This document shows positions 1 to 8,968 of a DNA stretch of 64,000 nt, piece after piece. The translations under genes and the position numbers were made by a program. Position 1 is the stretch's first letter, and the number at the start of each line of letters is the position of its first letter. The notes beneath the pieces are model-generated. The model did not search any database, was not told where the DNA came from, and worked only from the letters and a program-made list of their open reading frames with translations. Source of the DNA: an uncultured Clostridia bacterium (GTDB lineage Bacteria > Bacillota > Clostridia > Oscillospirales > Acutalibacteraceae); the NCBI GenBank assembly GCA_947632045.1, contig CANRNQ010000002.1:93769-157768 (forward strand), in the 5' to 3' direction.

Positions 1-539
1 GCCCGTCTGCTCGCGTTAAATTCAACCGGCAGAGTGACTATTGAGAACAGCACCGTCAGCGCAAAAAGCGCTATTCCTACATACAGCACCGCAAGGTACT
101 GCACCGGAAGTACAAGACCTATTATTATGACTATCCACGAGAGCTTAGAGCCGATATTTACAACGGGAACTATCGCCGAGCGTATCTTGTTCGGCACATA
201 CCCCACCGCGTGCTGAACGGCGTGACCCGCCTCGTGCGCCGCGACCCCGACCGCCGCTATTGTCGAGCAGTCGTAGACCTTGTCGGAAAGCCTTATCGTG
301 TTTGTGCGCGGGTCGAAGTGGTCGGTAAGGTTGTCCCTGACGCGCTCTATCCTCACGTTGGTAACGCCGTGGGCGCTCAAGACGTTATAAGCCGCCTGAG
401 CCCCTGTGATACCTCTGCGGTTCGGTATTTTTGAGTATTTGCTGAACCTCATGTTTACCATACACGACGCTATCAGCGATAAAATCACTGCGGGAAGAAT
501 GAAGATGATATACGTTCTGTCAAAATAGTACAGTCCCAT
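1..539 (-). CDS. YugP-type neutral zinc metallopeptidase (3' end outside window)
   Basis: Partial gene; the C-terminus lies left of the window. Reading from the ATG at 539 gives MGLYYFDRTYIIFILPAVIL, an N-terminal membrane segment, then a region with the zinc-protease helix motif AAHEAGHAVQ (HExxH class, residues about 100-110), and two further hydrophobic segments. This order matches the membrane-bound YugP/DUF-type zinc metallopeptidases. A strong AGGAG site lies 7 nt before the ATG. It is the last visible gene of the yicC-to-fmt operon; in related Clostridia a YugP gene commonly sits between fmt and rsmB, so the operon probably continues to the left. Substrate unknown. Confidence 0.88.
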   Translation of the reverse strand, partial: MGLYYFDRTYIIFILPAVILSLIASCMVNMRFSKYSKIPNRRGITGAQAAYNVLSAHGVTNVRIERVRDNLTDHFDPRTNTIRLSDKVYDCSTIAAVGVAAHEAGHAVQHAVGYVPNKIRSAIVPVVNIGSKLSWIVIIIGLVLPVQYLAVLYVGIALFALTVLFSIVTLPVEFNASRR

Positions 540-631
540 TGCTTTTCTCCTTTCTGCCTTGCGGCACTCAGCGCTTGCTTTTTAAAAATATTTGAAATAT
601 TTTTTCCAATATTCCTTTAAATATTCATTAT

Positions 632-1549
632 TCATTCAAAGCGTTCGCCGAGCTTAAGCTTATGTCCGTTTAAAAACGAGCGGCTGTCCATTCGCTTTTT
701 CCCCTGCGGCTGGAGCTCGTCAATTATCACGCTGCCGCTGCCGCACGCCGCCGTGAGCGGAGAAAGTGAGATTATCTCGCCGGGCGCGCCGCTTTTTTCG
801 CACAGGCGCGTTTTATGAAGCTTTACGCTTTTGCCGTCTATCACGGCTGTTGCGGTCGGCCACGGGCTTAATCCCCTCACCTTATTATGCACGTCCTCGG
901 CGGGCAGGCTCCAGTCTATTTTGCACAGAGATTTATCGAGCATGGCGGCGTAGCACGACTTTGAGTCGTCCTGCTTTTCGCGCACAGCCGTACCGGCTTC
1001 AAGCGCGAGGAGCGTTTCGGGAAGCATCTGCGCCCCCAGAGCCGAGAGCCGGTCGTGCAGCTCTCCCGCCGTTTCGTTTTCGCCTATAATACAGCTTTTT
1101 TTCATTATAATATCGCCCGTGTCGAGCCCCTCGTCCATATACATAGCGGTGACTCCGGTTTCGCGCTCGCCGTTTATTATGCTCCACTGTATGGGCGCGG
1201 CTCCCCTGTATTTCGGAAGAAGGGAGGCGTGTATATTTATACAGCCGAATTTCGGCAATTCGATTATCTCCTTCGGGAGTATTTTGCCGTATGCCACGAC
1301 GACTATACACTCGGGCTCAAGCTCCTTTAAACACGCCAGTGCGGAGCCGTCGCGCAGAGTTGAGGGCTGATAAACCGTCAAGCCGTATTCCTGCGCACGG
1401 AGCTTAACAGGCGGCGCAGCGAGAGCATAGCCCCTGCCCTTGGGCTTATCGGGCTGAGTAAACACCCCCGCCACATCGTGCCCCGCCTTTATCACGCTTT
1501 CAAGGCAAGCAACGGCAAAATCCGGAGTGCCCATAAATACAATCTTCAT
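632..1549 (-). CDS. fmt: Methionyl-tRNA formyltransferase
   Basis: Transfers a formyl group from 10-formyl-tetrahydrofolate to initiator Met-tRNA. The protein (305 aa from MKIVFMGTPDFAV) has the N-terminal formyltransferase fold, the catalytic/folate-site signature around INIHASLLPKYRGAAPIQW with the SLLPKYRG loop, and the C-terminal tRNA-binding domain (IDWSLPAEDVHNKVRGLSPWP). An upstream in-frame codon would add nine residues, but the MKIVFMGTP start matches family length and lies one base after the def stop, with a purine-rich site inside def. Its pairing with def just upstream is the classical formylation/deformylation couple. Confidence 0.97.
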   Translation of the reverse strand: MKIVFMGTPDFAVACLESVIKAGHDVAGVFTQPDKPKGRGYALAAPPVKLRAQEYGLTVYQPSTLRDGSALACLKELEPECIVVVAYGKILPKEIIELPKFGCINIHASLLPKYRGAAPIQWSIINGERETGVTAMYMDEGLDTGDIIMKKSCIIGENETAGELHDRLSALGAQMLPETLLALEAGTAVREKQDDSKSCYAAMLDKSLCKIDWSLPAEDVHNKVRGLSPWPTATAVIDGKSVKLHKTRLCEKSGAPGEIISLSPLTAACGSGSVIIDELQPQGKKRMDSRSFLNGHKLKLGERFE

Positions 1550-1550
1550 A

Positions 1551-2036
1551 TTATTTCTTCTGTTTCCTTTCCTCAAGCTCGGCGGGGTTTATCCTTTTTA
1601 TTATATATTTTGTGAAGAGGATACCGTCGAGGTGGTCGCATTCGTGGCAAAACGCCTTTGCAAGCAGGCCCTCGCCGCTCATTGTAAACTCGTTTCCGTT
1701 TCTGTCAAGCGCCCTTATGACGGCGTTCATCGGACGGTTTGTAACGCCCCATATGTCGGGGCAGGAAAGACAGCCCTCGACCGACTGCTGATTGCCGCTC
1801 GTTTCGATGATTTCGGGGTTTATAAATTCCTTCACCTTGTCCTGTGAGGTGCAGATCACGACCACCCTTTTCAGTATTCCCACCTGAGGCGCGGCAAGCC
1901 CTACCCCGCCCGACTGTAGCAGCGTTTCCTTCATGTCGTCGAGGAGCTGAAAGAGTCTGTCGTCAAATTTTTCGACCCGACGGCACTTTTTTGTCAGTAT
2001 CGGGTCGCCCTCCTTTACTATATTTCTTATCGCCAT
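1551..2036 (-). CDS. def: Peptide deformylase
   Basis: Removes the N-formyl group from nascent proteins. The three family motifs are present: GVGLAAPQVG (motif 1), EGCLSCP (motif 2, metal-binding Cys) and the zinc helix HECDHLDG (motif 3, HExxH). Length is about 161 aa. The reading frame can open three codons earlier at a GTG (2045), but AAGGGA sits almost on top of that codon and 10 nt before the ATG at 2036, so the ATG is preferred. It is co-transcribed between priA and fmt. The motif-2 Cys and motif-3 His pair indicate an ordinary metal-dependent enzyme. Confidence 0.96.
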   Translation of the reverse strand: MAIRNIVKEGDPILTKKCRRVEKFDDRLFQLLDDMKETLLQSGGVGLAAPQVGILKRVVVICTSQDKVKEFINPEIIETSGNQQSVEGCLSCPDIWGVTNRPMNAVIRALDRNGNEFTMSGEGLLAKAFCHECDHLDGILFTKYIIKRINPAELEERKQKK

Positions 2037-2050
2037 TTTTATCACGTCCC

Positions 2051-4507
2051 TTAAAGTATGGATTCCGGATCGACGTCAACATACGCCGTAACTCCCGAAA
2101 ATTTGCTCAGCTTGCCGAAGTCCGTGAGCGTCTGCGCGAGCATCGAGCGGAAATCCTCGTTGTTTTTATATTTTAAAACGGTTTTATACCTGAATTTATT
2201 GCTTACCTTTTTTACCGTCGCCGCAGTCGGCCCCAGTACTCTCAGCGGCAGGGAGGGGTATTTTTCCCTCGCTATGCCGCACAAAATTTGCGTGCACTCC
2301 CGCGCGGCGTTCGCCGTTTTCAGCTCGTCCGTTCCGACAAAGCCTATCATGCATATTTTGGAAAAGGGCGGGTATAAGAGTCCGCGCCGCATTGCTATCT
2401 CCGTTGTGTAAAACGCGTCGTAGTCCTGAGTCGCCGCAAGGCTTATAACGTAGCTGTCGGGCGTAAAGGTCTGCACCACCGCCCTGCCCGGGCACTCTCC
2501 TCTCCCCGCTCTGCCGACGACCTGCGTCAGCAGTGAAAAGCTGCGCTCAAAGCTGCGGTAATCGTCGCTGTATAAAAGCTGGTCGGCGGCCAAGACCCCG
2601 ACGAGGGTGACGTTTGGAAAGTCGAGCCCCTTTGCTACCATTTGCGTCCCGACGAGAATGTCATACTCGCCGTTTTTAAATGAATTGAGAAGTGTTTCGT
2701 GCGAGTTTTTTCTCATCGTCGCGTCCGCGTCGAGCCGCAGTATTCTCGCGTCGGGCATCAGAGCCGCCAGAGTTTCCTCCGCCTTTTGCGTTCCCGTGCC
2801 GGAAAAGCGCAGGGCGTGCTCGCGGCACGAGGGACATTCGTCCGTCATTCTCATCGAATATCCGCAGTAGTGGCACATAAGCCGGTTGTTTGCCGAGTGG
2901 TAGGTCAGGGATATTGAGCAGTTCGGGCAGGTCACGACCTCCTTGCATTTGCGGCAGGCTGCGAATGTATTGTAGCCGCGCCGGTTCAAGAGAAGTATCG
3001 ACTGCTTGCCCTCGTCGAGGTTATCCCTAAGATTTTTGAGCAGCACCGACGATATAACGCTTTTATTCCCCTGCTCCTGCTCGATATTCATATCGGCCAC
3101 CAGCACCTGCGGAAGTCGGGCGGGGCCGTAGCGGTTCCTCAGCGTGAACAGGGAATACGCTCCCCTGTTCGCCATATAAAAGCTCTCTATGCTCGGCGTG
3201 GCTGAGGACAGCAGCAGCATACACGAATTTTCCTTGCAGCGGAATTTCGCCACGTCCCTCGCGTGGTACCTCGGAGAGCTTTCGGATTTGTAGGTGTGCT
3301 CCTGCTCCTCGTCCATTATTATCAGCCCGAGCTTATCTATCGGGGCGAAAACCGCGCTGCGCGTTCCTATCGCTATACGCGCCCGCCCCGATTTTACTCG
3401 TTTCCACTCGTTTAATCTTTCCCCGAGGGAAAGCGCGCTGTGGAACACCGCGACGGCGCTGCCGAAGCTCGCCTTAAATTTTGAAATCATCTGCGGGGTC
3501 AGCGCTATCTCGGGCACCATAACTATTATGCCCCTGCCGTCGTCGAGGACTCGCTCTATCAGCTTCATAAACACCGATGTTTTTCCGGAGCCCGTGATTC
3601 CGTACAGCAGTGATACGCACGGCATATGGCTTTCGTACTTTTCGCAAAGACCCGCATAGGCTCTGCTTTGCTCCCGTGTAAGGACTATATCCTTGGCGGC
3701 CTCTATCTCCTCGCCGCCGTAATAAGGCTTTATAACCTCTCTGTCGTAGTAGTGGGCGACCCCGTTTTTTACGAGAGCGTCCGTCACCGCCTTTGTGTAG
3801 CCGGTATAATATATTATTTCCTTTAAGGAAATTTCCCCTGCCATTTTCAGCAGCTCAACAACCTCGCGCTGCTTGGGCGTAAGCCTTATATTCTCGTCGT
3901 ATTCGCAGAGCGTCACCATCTTCTCGCTTGCGTCGCCGACGCGCCTCACGGCGTTTTCGCTCATTTTTAATGCGCCCGAGCGCGCAAGCCCGGATATCAC
4001 CTCCGTGTTTTCCTCAAGCTCAAACGCCGCGCATATCTCTTGCTTTGTCACGGGCTTTTTCATTCTTTTAACGAATAAAAATACCGCCCGACTCAATTCG
4101 TCCGGCAAAGCGTCCGGTGAAAAATCGTCGCTCGCCGTGTATACCTCTTTCACCTTGAAATTAAAGCCCGCCGGCAGCATCGCCTTGGCCGCCTCGAAAT
4201 ATGTGCAGTAAAACCGTGATTTCATAAACTCGGCAAGGCGGAGCATCTCGCTTGAAAGCAGTGGCGCGCCGTCGAGCACGGAGGATATTTTTTTTAATCT
4301 TATCCCCTGCTTTTTTTCAGCGCCGCACACCGCAAAAGCTATGCCCTGACGCGCGTATTTCGATCGCCCAAAGGGAACGAGCACCCTTTTGCCGACAAGC
4401 TCCGAGCCGTCTGCGCCCTCGGGTATCTCGTAGTCAAAGAGCCTGTCAAAGCCAAAGGCGGCGTTTTCAACCGCCACCTTGCAGATTTTTTTATTTGATT
4501 CATTCAT
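2051..4507 (-). CDS. priA: Primosomal protein N' (replication restart helicase)
   Basis: 818-aa superfamily 2 helicase that reloads the replisome at stalled forks. Visible parts are the N-terminal DNA-binding region, Walker A GITGSGKTSVF (about residue 305), the Walker B variant DEEQEHTYK, and the paired zinc-binding cysteines CRKCKEVVTCPNCS...CHYCGYS...CPSC that mark PriA. The C-terminal helicase motif QVVGRAGRGECPG is intact. The start codon overlaps the end of rpoZ by 8 nt, so the two are translationally coupled. In Bacillus, coaBC lies between rpoZ and priA; it is absent here. Confidence 0.97.
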   Translation of the reverse strand: MNESNKKICKVAVENAAFGFDRLFDYEIPEGADGSELVGKRVLVPFGRSKYARQGIAFAVCGAEKKQGIRLKKISSVLDGAPLLSSEMLRLAEFMKSRFYCTYFEAAKAMLPAGFNFKVKEVYTASDDFSPDALPDELSRAVFLFVKRMKKPVTKQEICAAFELEENTEVISGLARSGALKMSENAVRRVGDASEKMVTLCEYDENIRLTPKQREVVELLKMAGEISLKEIIYYTGYTKAVTDALVKNGVAHYYDREVIKPYYGGEEIEAAKDIVLTREQSRAYAGLCEKYESHMPCVSLLYGITGSGKTSVFMKLIERVLDDGRGIIVMVPEIALTPQMISKFKASFGSAVAVFHSALSLGERLNEWKRVKSGRARIAIGTRSAVFAPIDKLGLIIMDEEQEHTYKSESSPRYHARDVAKFRCKENSCMLLLSSATPSIESFYMANRGAYSLFTLRNRYGPARLPQVLVADMNIEQEQGNKSVISSVLLKNLRDNLDEGKQSILLLNRRGYNTFAACRKCKEVVTCPNCSISLTYHSANNRLMCHYCGYSMRMTDECPSCREHALRFSGTGTQKAEETLAALMPDARILRLDADATMRKNSHETLLNSFKNGEYDILVGTQMVAKGLDFPNVTLVGVLAADQLLYSDDYRSFERSFSLLTQVVGRAGRGECPGRAVVQTFTPDSYVISLAATQDYDAFYTTEIAMRRGLLYPPFSKICMIGFVGTDELKTANAARECTQILCGIAREKYPSLPLRVLGPTAATVKKVSNKFRYKTVLKYKNNEDFRSMLAQTLTDFGKLSKFSGVTAYVDVDPESIL

Positions 4508-4712
4508 TTACGTCCGGCTCAAGTATGCTGTAACGGTGGTGCTTAAAGTCTTCTACCGCGAGAAGTACGGGCTTTTCGTCAGTCACTATTCCGTCGTCCT
4601 GAAACTGCGCCGCAATCTCTCGCGCTCTCTTTGCAACGCCGACAACAAGGGCGTATCTTGTGGTTCTGTTTGCCAGCATATCGTCTATCGAAGGTCTTAT
4701 CATATTGCTCAT
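4500..4712 (-). CDS. rpoZ: DNA-directed RNA polymerase omega subunit
   Basis: Small RNA polymerase assembly subunit of about 70 aa. MSNMIRPSIDDMLANRTTRYALVVGVAKRARE contains the conserved omega core (the RYxLVxxVAKRARE helix that clamps beta-prime). A TTG at 4718 would add two residues, but the AAAGGAG site is well placed (11 nt) for the ATG at 4712, which directly follows the gmk stop. The 3' end overlaps the priA start. The gmk-rpoZ pairing is widespread and links guanine nucleotide synthesis, ppGpp signalling and polymerase. Confidence 0.93.
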   Translation of the reverse strand: MSNMIRPSIDDMLANRTTRYALVVGVAKRAREIAAQFQDDGIVTDEKPVLLAVEDFKHHRYSILEPDVNE

Positions 4713-4714
4713 AA

Positions 4715-5317
4715 TCAAAAATTCTCCTTTATATAATCAATCATGTTTGTGCTTTTAAGCCTTTTGCTGTCGATTATCCCGAGTATATCCGCGACGCATT
4801 TGTCAATTTCGCCGCAAATCACGATGTAATCGTATTTGTTAGCATATTCAAGCTCCTCGTCCGCCTTTTTAAGTCGCCTTGCTATGACCTCCTCGCTCTC
4901 GGTGCCTCTGCCCCTCAGCCGCTTTTCAAGCGTGGCTCTGTCGGGCGGAATGAGAAAAATCGAAACGGCGTCGGGTATTTTGCTCTTGACCTGCATTCCC
5001 CCCTGAACGTCGATTTCAAGGATAACGTCCTCGCCGTCCGACACACAGCGCTCGATATAGTCCCTCGGCGTGCCGTAGAGATTGTCGCAGTACTGCGCAT
5101 ATTCAAGCATTTCGCCGTTTTTTATCTTATTTTCAAATTCCTCTTTGCTCAAAAAGAAATACTCTCTGCCGTGCTCCTCGCCCGGTCTTGGCTGTCTTGT
5201 GGTGGCCGACACCGAGAGCCTTACGCTGCCGCGCGCCTTTAAAAGCGCCTTGACCGTCGTTCCCTTGCCCGAGCCCGAGGGCCCCGAGATTATAACCGCG
5301 CTTCCTCTTTTATTCAC
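4715..5317 (-). CDS. gmk: Guanylate kinase
   Basis: Phosphorylates GMP to GDP. The P-loop [10 protein letters not shown] is followed by the GMP-binding [11 protein letters not shown] and EYFFLS segments and the LEIDVQGG motif; about 200 aa, the family length. The frame opens at a TTG (5350), but a perfect AAGGAGG lies 8 nt before a GTG at 5317, giving [15 protein letters not shown]; that GTG overlaps the remA stop (GTGAATAA). This is the likelier start and implies translational coupling with remA. Confidence 0.95.
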   Translation of the reverse strand: MNKRGSAVIISGPSGSGKGTTVKALLKARGSVRLSVSATTRQPRPGEEHGREYFFLSKEEFENKIKNGEMLEYAQYCDNLYGTPRDYIERCVSDGEDVILEIDVQGGMQVKSKIPDAVSIFLIPPDRATLEKRLRGRGTESEEVIARRLKKADEELEYANKYDYIVICGEIDKCVADILGIIDSKRLKSTNMIDYIKENF

Positions 5318-5561
5318 CCGCGCCGCCTCCTTTTGAATTTTTGTTTTCAAAGCTCTCCGCCGTTTTGGCCGAGAGGACTATCATATCGCACTCGGTTATT
5401 ATGACGGATTTCGTCTTTCTGCCGTAGCTCGCGTCTATCAGCGTGCCCTGAGCCTTGGCCTCCTGAACCATGCGCTTTATGGGCGCTGAGTCGGGCGACA
5501 CTATCGCGACTATCTTATCGGCCGAAACAAGGTTGCCGAAGCCGATATTTATAAGCTGCAT
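5310..5561 (-). CDS. remA: RemA/YlzA-family DNA-binding regulator (DUF370)
   Basis: 83-aa protein [21 protein letters not shown] with the DUF370 core ([32 protein letters not shown] seen in two conserved blocks). In Bacillus subtilis RemA is a ring-forming DNA-binding activator of biofilm-matrix and osmoprotection genes. Its position between yicC and gmk is the normal Firmicute arrangement. The last dozen residues ([11 protein letters not shown]) are a flexible tail whose codons double as the Shine-Dalgarno region and start of gmk. A GGGGGGAA site precedes the ATG. Confidence 0.93.
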   Translation of the reverse strand: MQLINIGFGNLVSADKIVAIVSPDSAPIKRMVQEAKAQGTLIDASYGRKTKSVIITECDMIVLSAKTAESFENKNSKGGGAGE

Positions 5562-5577
5562 TATATTCCCCCCGTTT

Positions 5578-6456
5578 TTACTCTATATTCTGTATCTGCT
5601 CCCTTATTTTTTCAAGCTCGCCCTTTATGTTGACCACAGTATGAGCAAGCTCCGCGTCCTGAACCTTTGAGCCTATCGTGTTCGCCTCGCGGTTCATCTC
5701 TTGAAGGATAAAGTCGAGCTTTCTGCCTATCGCCTCGCCGCTGTCGAGCATTGAAAACATCTGGTCAAAATGGCTGCGCAGTCTGACGGTTTCCTCAGCC
5801 ACCGCGACCTTGTCGGCAAATATCGCCGCCTCGGTCAGTATTCTCTGCTCGTCTATCTGCACGCCGTCGAGTATCTCTCTCATTCTATCCTCGAGCTTGC
5901 GGCGGTAGCTTTTCACCGTCTGCGGCGACTGCTCCTCTATATCTTTGACGAGCCTCAACACAGTATCGCTCTTTTCGAGAATATCCTCCTTCATCTTTTC
6001 GCCCTCGCGCTCGCGCATTGATATGAAGCGCGAGAGTGCGTCGTCGAGCACCGTTTGAACGCTCGCCCAAACCGCGTCCTCGTCCTCGGGCGCTTTGTGG
6101 ACCGTGAATATATCGCCGAAGCGGATAATATCGCAAAGCGACGGCTCTCCCGAAAGGGAGTAGGTTTCTTTAAGCTCTCTAAGCGCCGAGGCGTAGCCCG
6201 CCGCGAGAGAGTGGTTCACCGTCACGCTCGACTCCTTTTCCTCGGTATCGTTCACAGAAACGTACACATCGAGCTTTCCCCTTGCGACGCGTTTCTGAAT
6301 ATAGGTTTTCAGTCTTTCCTCAAGAAAGGAATAGCTTCTTGTCACACGGCAGCCGAACTCAAAATATCTGTGGTTCACCGATTTTATCTCGACAATTATC
6401 TCTCTGCCGTCAACCTTTTGTTCGCTTCGTCCGAAGCCGGTCATACTGCGTATCAT
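5578..6456 (-). CDS. YicC/YloC-family endoribonuclease
   Basis: 292-aa protein beginning [13 protein letters not shown], the hallmark N-terminus of the YicC family, and ending with the conserved [17 protein letters not shown]...[17 protein letters not shown] helix. Family members have been shown to act as RNA endonucleases affecting small-RNA and mRNA turnover; the target here is unknown. The reading frame extends nine codons upstream, but MIRSMTGFG is invariant in the family and AGGA lies 8 nt before this ATG. It is the first gene of the leftward operon, about 50 nt from a good promoter. Confidence 0.93.
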   Translation of the reverse strand: MIRSMTGFGRSEQKVDGREIIVEIKSVNHRYFEFGCRVTRSYSFLEERLKTYIQKRVARGKLDVYVSVNDTEEKESSVTVNHSLAAGYASALRELKETYSLSGEPSLCDIIRFGDIFTVHKAPEDEDAVWASVQTVLDDALSRFISMREREGEKMKEDILEKSDTVLRLVKDIEEQSPQTVKSYRRKLEDRMREILDGVQIDEQRILTEAAIFADKVAVAEETVRLRSHFDQMFSMLDSGEAIGRKLDFILQEMNREANTIGSKVQDAELAHTVVNIKGELEKIREQIQNIE

Positions 6457-6505
6457 TATATCATTCCTAACAGATTGGCACACTTAGCCAATTTTATATG
6501 TTATT

Positions 6506-6534
6506 ATAATAACATTAAATTGCCGCAAATGCAA
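6506..6534 (-). promoter_or_regulatory. Sigma-A promoter for the yicC-to-fmt operon
   Basis: On the minus strand, -35 TTGCAT (6529-6534) and -10 TATTAT (6506-6511) are separated by exactly 17 nt, about 50 nt upstream of the yicC ATG. No other good promoter is visible within the tightly packed operon, so this probably serves all eight genes. Confidence 0.7.
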
Positions 6535-6571
6535 GATATGAGGGGCGGATAATTTCAGCAAATGCGAAGTC

Positions 6572-6601
6572 TTGATTTAAAACGCGGCTTTGGCTTATAA
6601 T
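6572..6601 (+). promoter_or_regulatory. Sigma-A promoter for the asparaginase gene
   Basis: -35 TTGATT (6572-6577), 18-nt spacer, -10 TATAAT (6596-6601). The predicted transcript has a leader of about 80 nt before the asparaginase ATG. It is divergent from the yicC promoter, with their -35 regions about 40 nt apart. Confidence 0.65.
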
Positions 6602-6688
6602 AATTGTGATTTTATTTTGAGATTTTATTTTATGCTTACAGTCCTCCTTTTTAGGCGGGGCGGCGATTTGCGATTGGGGCGATAAAAT

Positions 6689-7678
6689 ATGAAAAAAATA
6701 TTACTTTTAACGACCGGCGGAACCATCTCCTGCGGAAACGGCGAGGGCGCTCTCGCGCCCGCCCTCAGAGGGAGAGAGCTGCTCGGCTTTATAGACACGG
6801 GCGGCTCGGAAATTGAGATAAGCGATCTGCTTTTCATAGACAGCACCGCCATAAAGCCCGAGCATTGGGAGCTTATCGCAGGCGAGCTCAGGCGCAGAAT
6901 GTCGGACTTTGACGGCTTTGTTATAACTCACGGCACGGACACGCTCGCATACACCTCGGCAATGCTCTCGTTTATGCTCAGCAATGCTCAAAAGCCGATA
7001 ATAATCACCGGCTCGATGAAGACAATGTACGAGAGTGAAAGCGACGCTCCTAAAAATCTATCGGACGCGATAAAGGCCGCGGAATGTGGGATAAGCGGGG
7101 TTTACGTCGTGTTCGGCGGCAAAATAATAAATGGCACGAGGGCTTATAAAAGCTCGGCTTCAAGTGAAGACGGATTTGTTTCGCTTGGCGCGCCCTATGC
7201 GGGGGAGATTAAGTCCGGCAGGGCGGTCTTTTTTGCAGGCGGCGCGCCTCCGCGCTCAGCGACCGAATTTAAATACGGCGGCGAGAGCCTCTCCTCCAAG
7301 ACCGCCATAATAACCGTCGTGCCATCAAGCGGCGGCGAGCTTATAAGGCTTTGCGCCGACTCAGGCTATAAGGGCATAGTTTTGTGCGGCTACGGCTGCG
7401 GCGGAATACCCGACGACAAATGGTCAAGGGCCATAGAATACGCCGCGTCGCTCGGAGTTGTAATCGTCATGGTTTCTCAGTGCCGAAACGCCGCGATAGA
7501 ACATTCTCGGTACGCCGTCGGAGGGGATTTTGAGCGCCTTGGTATAATCTCGGCTCGCGATATGACGATAGAGTGCGCGTACTGCAAGCTTTTATTGCTT
7601 GAAAGCGTTTATAAAGGCGATACAAACAGGATAAGGAGCGAATTTGAAAAAAATATCTGCGGCGAGCTTGCCGAATGA
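6689..7678 (+). CDS. ansA: L-asparaginase, type I-like
   Basis: Hydrolyses L-asparagine to aspartate and ammonia. The two nucleophile-region motifs are present: LLTTGGTISCG at residues 5-15 (first catalytic Thr) and VITHGTDTLAYTSAM near residue 78-92 (second Thr with the Thr-Asp pair). 329 aa, no signal peptide, so cytoplasmic (type I-like). The ribosome site is weak (GGGGC, 8-9 nt before ATG). It stands alone with its own promoter. A GatD-type tRNA amidotransferase role is unlikely because no gatE partner is seen. Confidence 0.9.
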   Translation: MKKILLLTTGGTISCGNGEGALAPALRGRELLGFIDTGGSEIEISDLLFIDSTAIKPEHWELIAGELRRRMSDFDGFVITHGTDTLAYTSAMLSFMLSNAQKPIIITGSMKTMYESESDAPKNLSDAIKAAECGISGVYVVFGGKIINGTRAYKSSASSEDGFVSLGAPYAGEIKSGRAVFFAGGAPPRSATEFKYGGESLSSKTAIITVVPSSGGELIRLCADSGYKGIVLCGYGCGGIPDDKWSRAIEYAASLGVVIVMVSQCRNAAIEHSRYAVGGDFERLGIISARDMTIECAYCKLLLLESVYKGDTNRIRSEFEKNICGELAE

Positions 7679-7701
7679 GCGGCGCTCAAGCTATGTAACG
7701 G

Positions 7702-7730
7702 TTGCAAAGACAAAATATTTGTGATAGAAT
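7702..7730 (+). promoter_or_regulatory. Sigma-A promoter for yebC
   Basis: -35 TTGCAA (7702-7707), 17-nt spacer, -10 TAGAAT (7725-7730), about 39 nt before the yebC start and preceded by the asparaginase stop at 7678. Confidence 0.65.
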
Positions 7731-7768
7731 TAAGCAGAATGTTTTTTTTCACAGGAGGAATAGCTTTT

Positions 7769-8503
7769 ATGTCAGGACATAACAAATGGAGCACGATAAA
7801 GCAGAAAAAGGGTAAGAACGACGCTGCGAGAGCCAAGGTATTCACCAAGATAGGCAGGGAGCTTGCCGTTGCTGTGCGCGACGGAGGAAGCGCCGACCCG
7901 AGCGTAAACTCAAAGCTTCGCGACTGCATAGCAAAGGCAAAGGCTAACAACGTACCCAACGACAATATTGAGAGGATAATCAAGAAGGCCTCGGGCGAGG
8001 GCAACGCGAACAACTACGAGGCTATCACATATGAGGGCTACGGCCCGGGCGGCATTGCCGTTATAGTTGAAACCCTCACCGACAACAAAAACAGAACCGC
8101 CGCCGACGTTCGCCACGCCTTTGACAAGAACGGCGGAAACATGGGCGCTCCGGGCTGCGTTACGTTTATGTTTGAGCAAAAGGGTGTGCTTGTGGTTGAC
8201 CGAGAGGAGTGCGACTTTGACGAGGACAAGGTCATGGAGGACGCTCTTGAAGCCGGAGCCGCAGACTTTCAGGCCGACGACGATGTGTTTGAGATATTCA
8301 CCGAGCCGGACGATTTTTCGGGCGTGAACGACGATCTTTCGGGCAAGGGATACACCTTCGCCTCGGCCGAGGTGGAGATGGTACCGAGCACCTACTCAAA
8401 GCTCTCGGACGAGGAGCAGCTTACCAAGATGCAGAAGCTTCTTGATATGCTTGAGGACAACGACGACGTTCAAAACGTTTGGCACAATTGGGAGATGGAT
8501 TAA
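7769..8503 (+). CDS. YebC/PmpR (TACO1) family protein
   Basis: 244-aa protein starting MSGHNKWSTIKQKKGKNDAARAKVFTK, the unmistakable YebC N-terminus, followed by the conserved NNVPNDNIERIIKKASG and EGYGPGGIAVIVE segments. Family members act as transcriptional regulators and, in more recent work, as translation factors that help ribosomes through proline stretches. The frame is open 16 codons upstream, but AGGAGG lies 10 nt before this ATG. A strong terminator follows immediately. Confidence 0.95.
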   Translation: MSGHNKWSTIKQKKGKNDAARAKVFTKIGRELAVAVRDGGSADPSVNSKLRDCIAKAKANNVPNDNIERIIKKASGEGNANNYEAITYEGYGPGGIAVIVETLTDNKNRTAADVRHAFDKNGGNMGAPGCVTFMFEQKGVLVVDREECDFDEDKVMEDALEAGAADFQADDDVFEIFTEPDDFSGVNDDLSGKGYTFASAEVEMVPSTYSKLSDEEQLTKMQKLLDMLEDNDDVQNVWHNWEMD

Positions 8504-8526
8504 AAGGGGCTGCAAGCCCCTTTTTA
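8502..8526 (+). terminator. Rho-independent terminator of yebC
   Basis: Perfect 10-bp stem AAAAGGGGCT / AGCCCCTTTT with a 3-nt loop (GCA), running into TTTTT; begins inside the stop codon region of yebC. Confidence 0.9.
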
Positions 8527-8552
8527 ATTCCCTTAAAATTATAATATTTTAT

Positions 8553-8740
8553 TTTGCGGGCTTTGGACCGCAGTCGGCGCTGCTGCGCAGCGGGACTGCT
8601 ACTTTAGATATTATTTATTTGCAGGAGGAGCTTCGCTCCTCCTGCACCTCCACCTTCTCGCTCAGATACATTTTGGGACTGAGCTTTTATGTCCGTAAAT
8701 AGATTTATATAACGAATTTAAAATAATGGGAGTGGAGCTC
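8553..8740 (+). repeat. 188-bp direct repeat, copy 1
   Basis: First copy of a 188-bp unit repeated at 8781-8968 with only two base differences. It contains a perfect 11-bp palindrome with 3-nt loop (GCAGGAGGAGC at 8621 pairing with GCTCCTCCTGC ending 8645) and a second imperfect hairpin around CAGTC...GCTGCGCAGC...GACTG (about 8570-8598). No coding potential is convincing. The strand given is nominal. Confidence 0.9.
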
Positions 8741-8780
8741 CTGCAATGACCGCTTGTTTTGCGGGATAATACTCCCTTGC

Positions 8781-8968
8781 TTTGCGGGCTTTGGACCGCA
8801 GTCGGCGCTGCTGCGCAGCGGGACTGCTGCTTTAGATATTATTTATTTGCAGGAGGAGCTTCGCTCCTCCTGCACCTCCACCTTCTCGCTCAGATACATT
8901 TTGGGACTGAGCTTTTATATCCGTAAATAGATTTATATAACGAATTTAAAATAATGGGAGTGGAGCTC
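8781..8968 (+). repeat. 188-bp direct repeat, copy 2
   Basis: Second copy, offset 228 bp from copy 1 (40-bp spacer), with A-to-G and G-to-A changes only. The same 11-bp palindrome lies at 8849-8873. The unit ends with GGGAGTGGAGCTC, a motif that recurs once more at 9069-9080. Confidence 0.9.

Noticed and set aside
1..539. Short plus-strand ORFs in the first 540 bp
   Set aside because: They are shadows of the minus-strand YugP gene, whose HEAGH motif is clear.
6689..7678. GatD tRNA amidotransferase subunit
   Set aside because: GatD is archaeal and has an N-terminal extension; here the protein begins at the asparaginase core and no gatE is adjacent.
8553..8968. CRISPR-like array
   Set aside because: Only two long (188-bp) repeats with one 40-bp spacer and no cas genes; unit size and number do not fit CRISPR.
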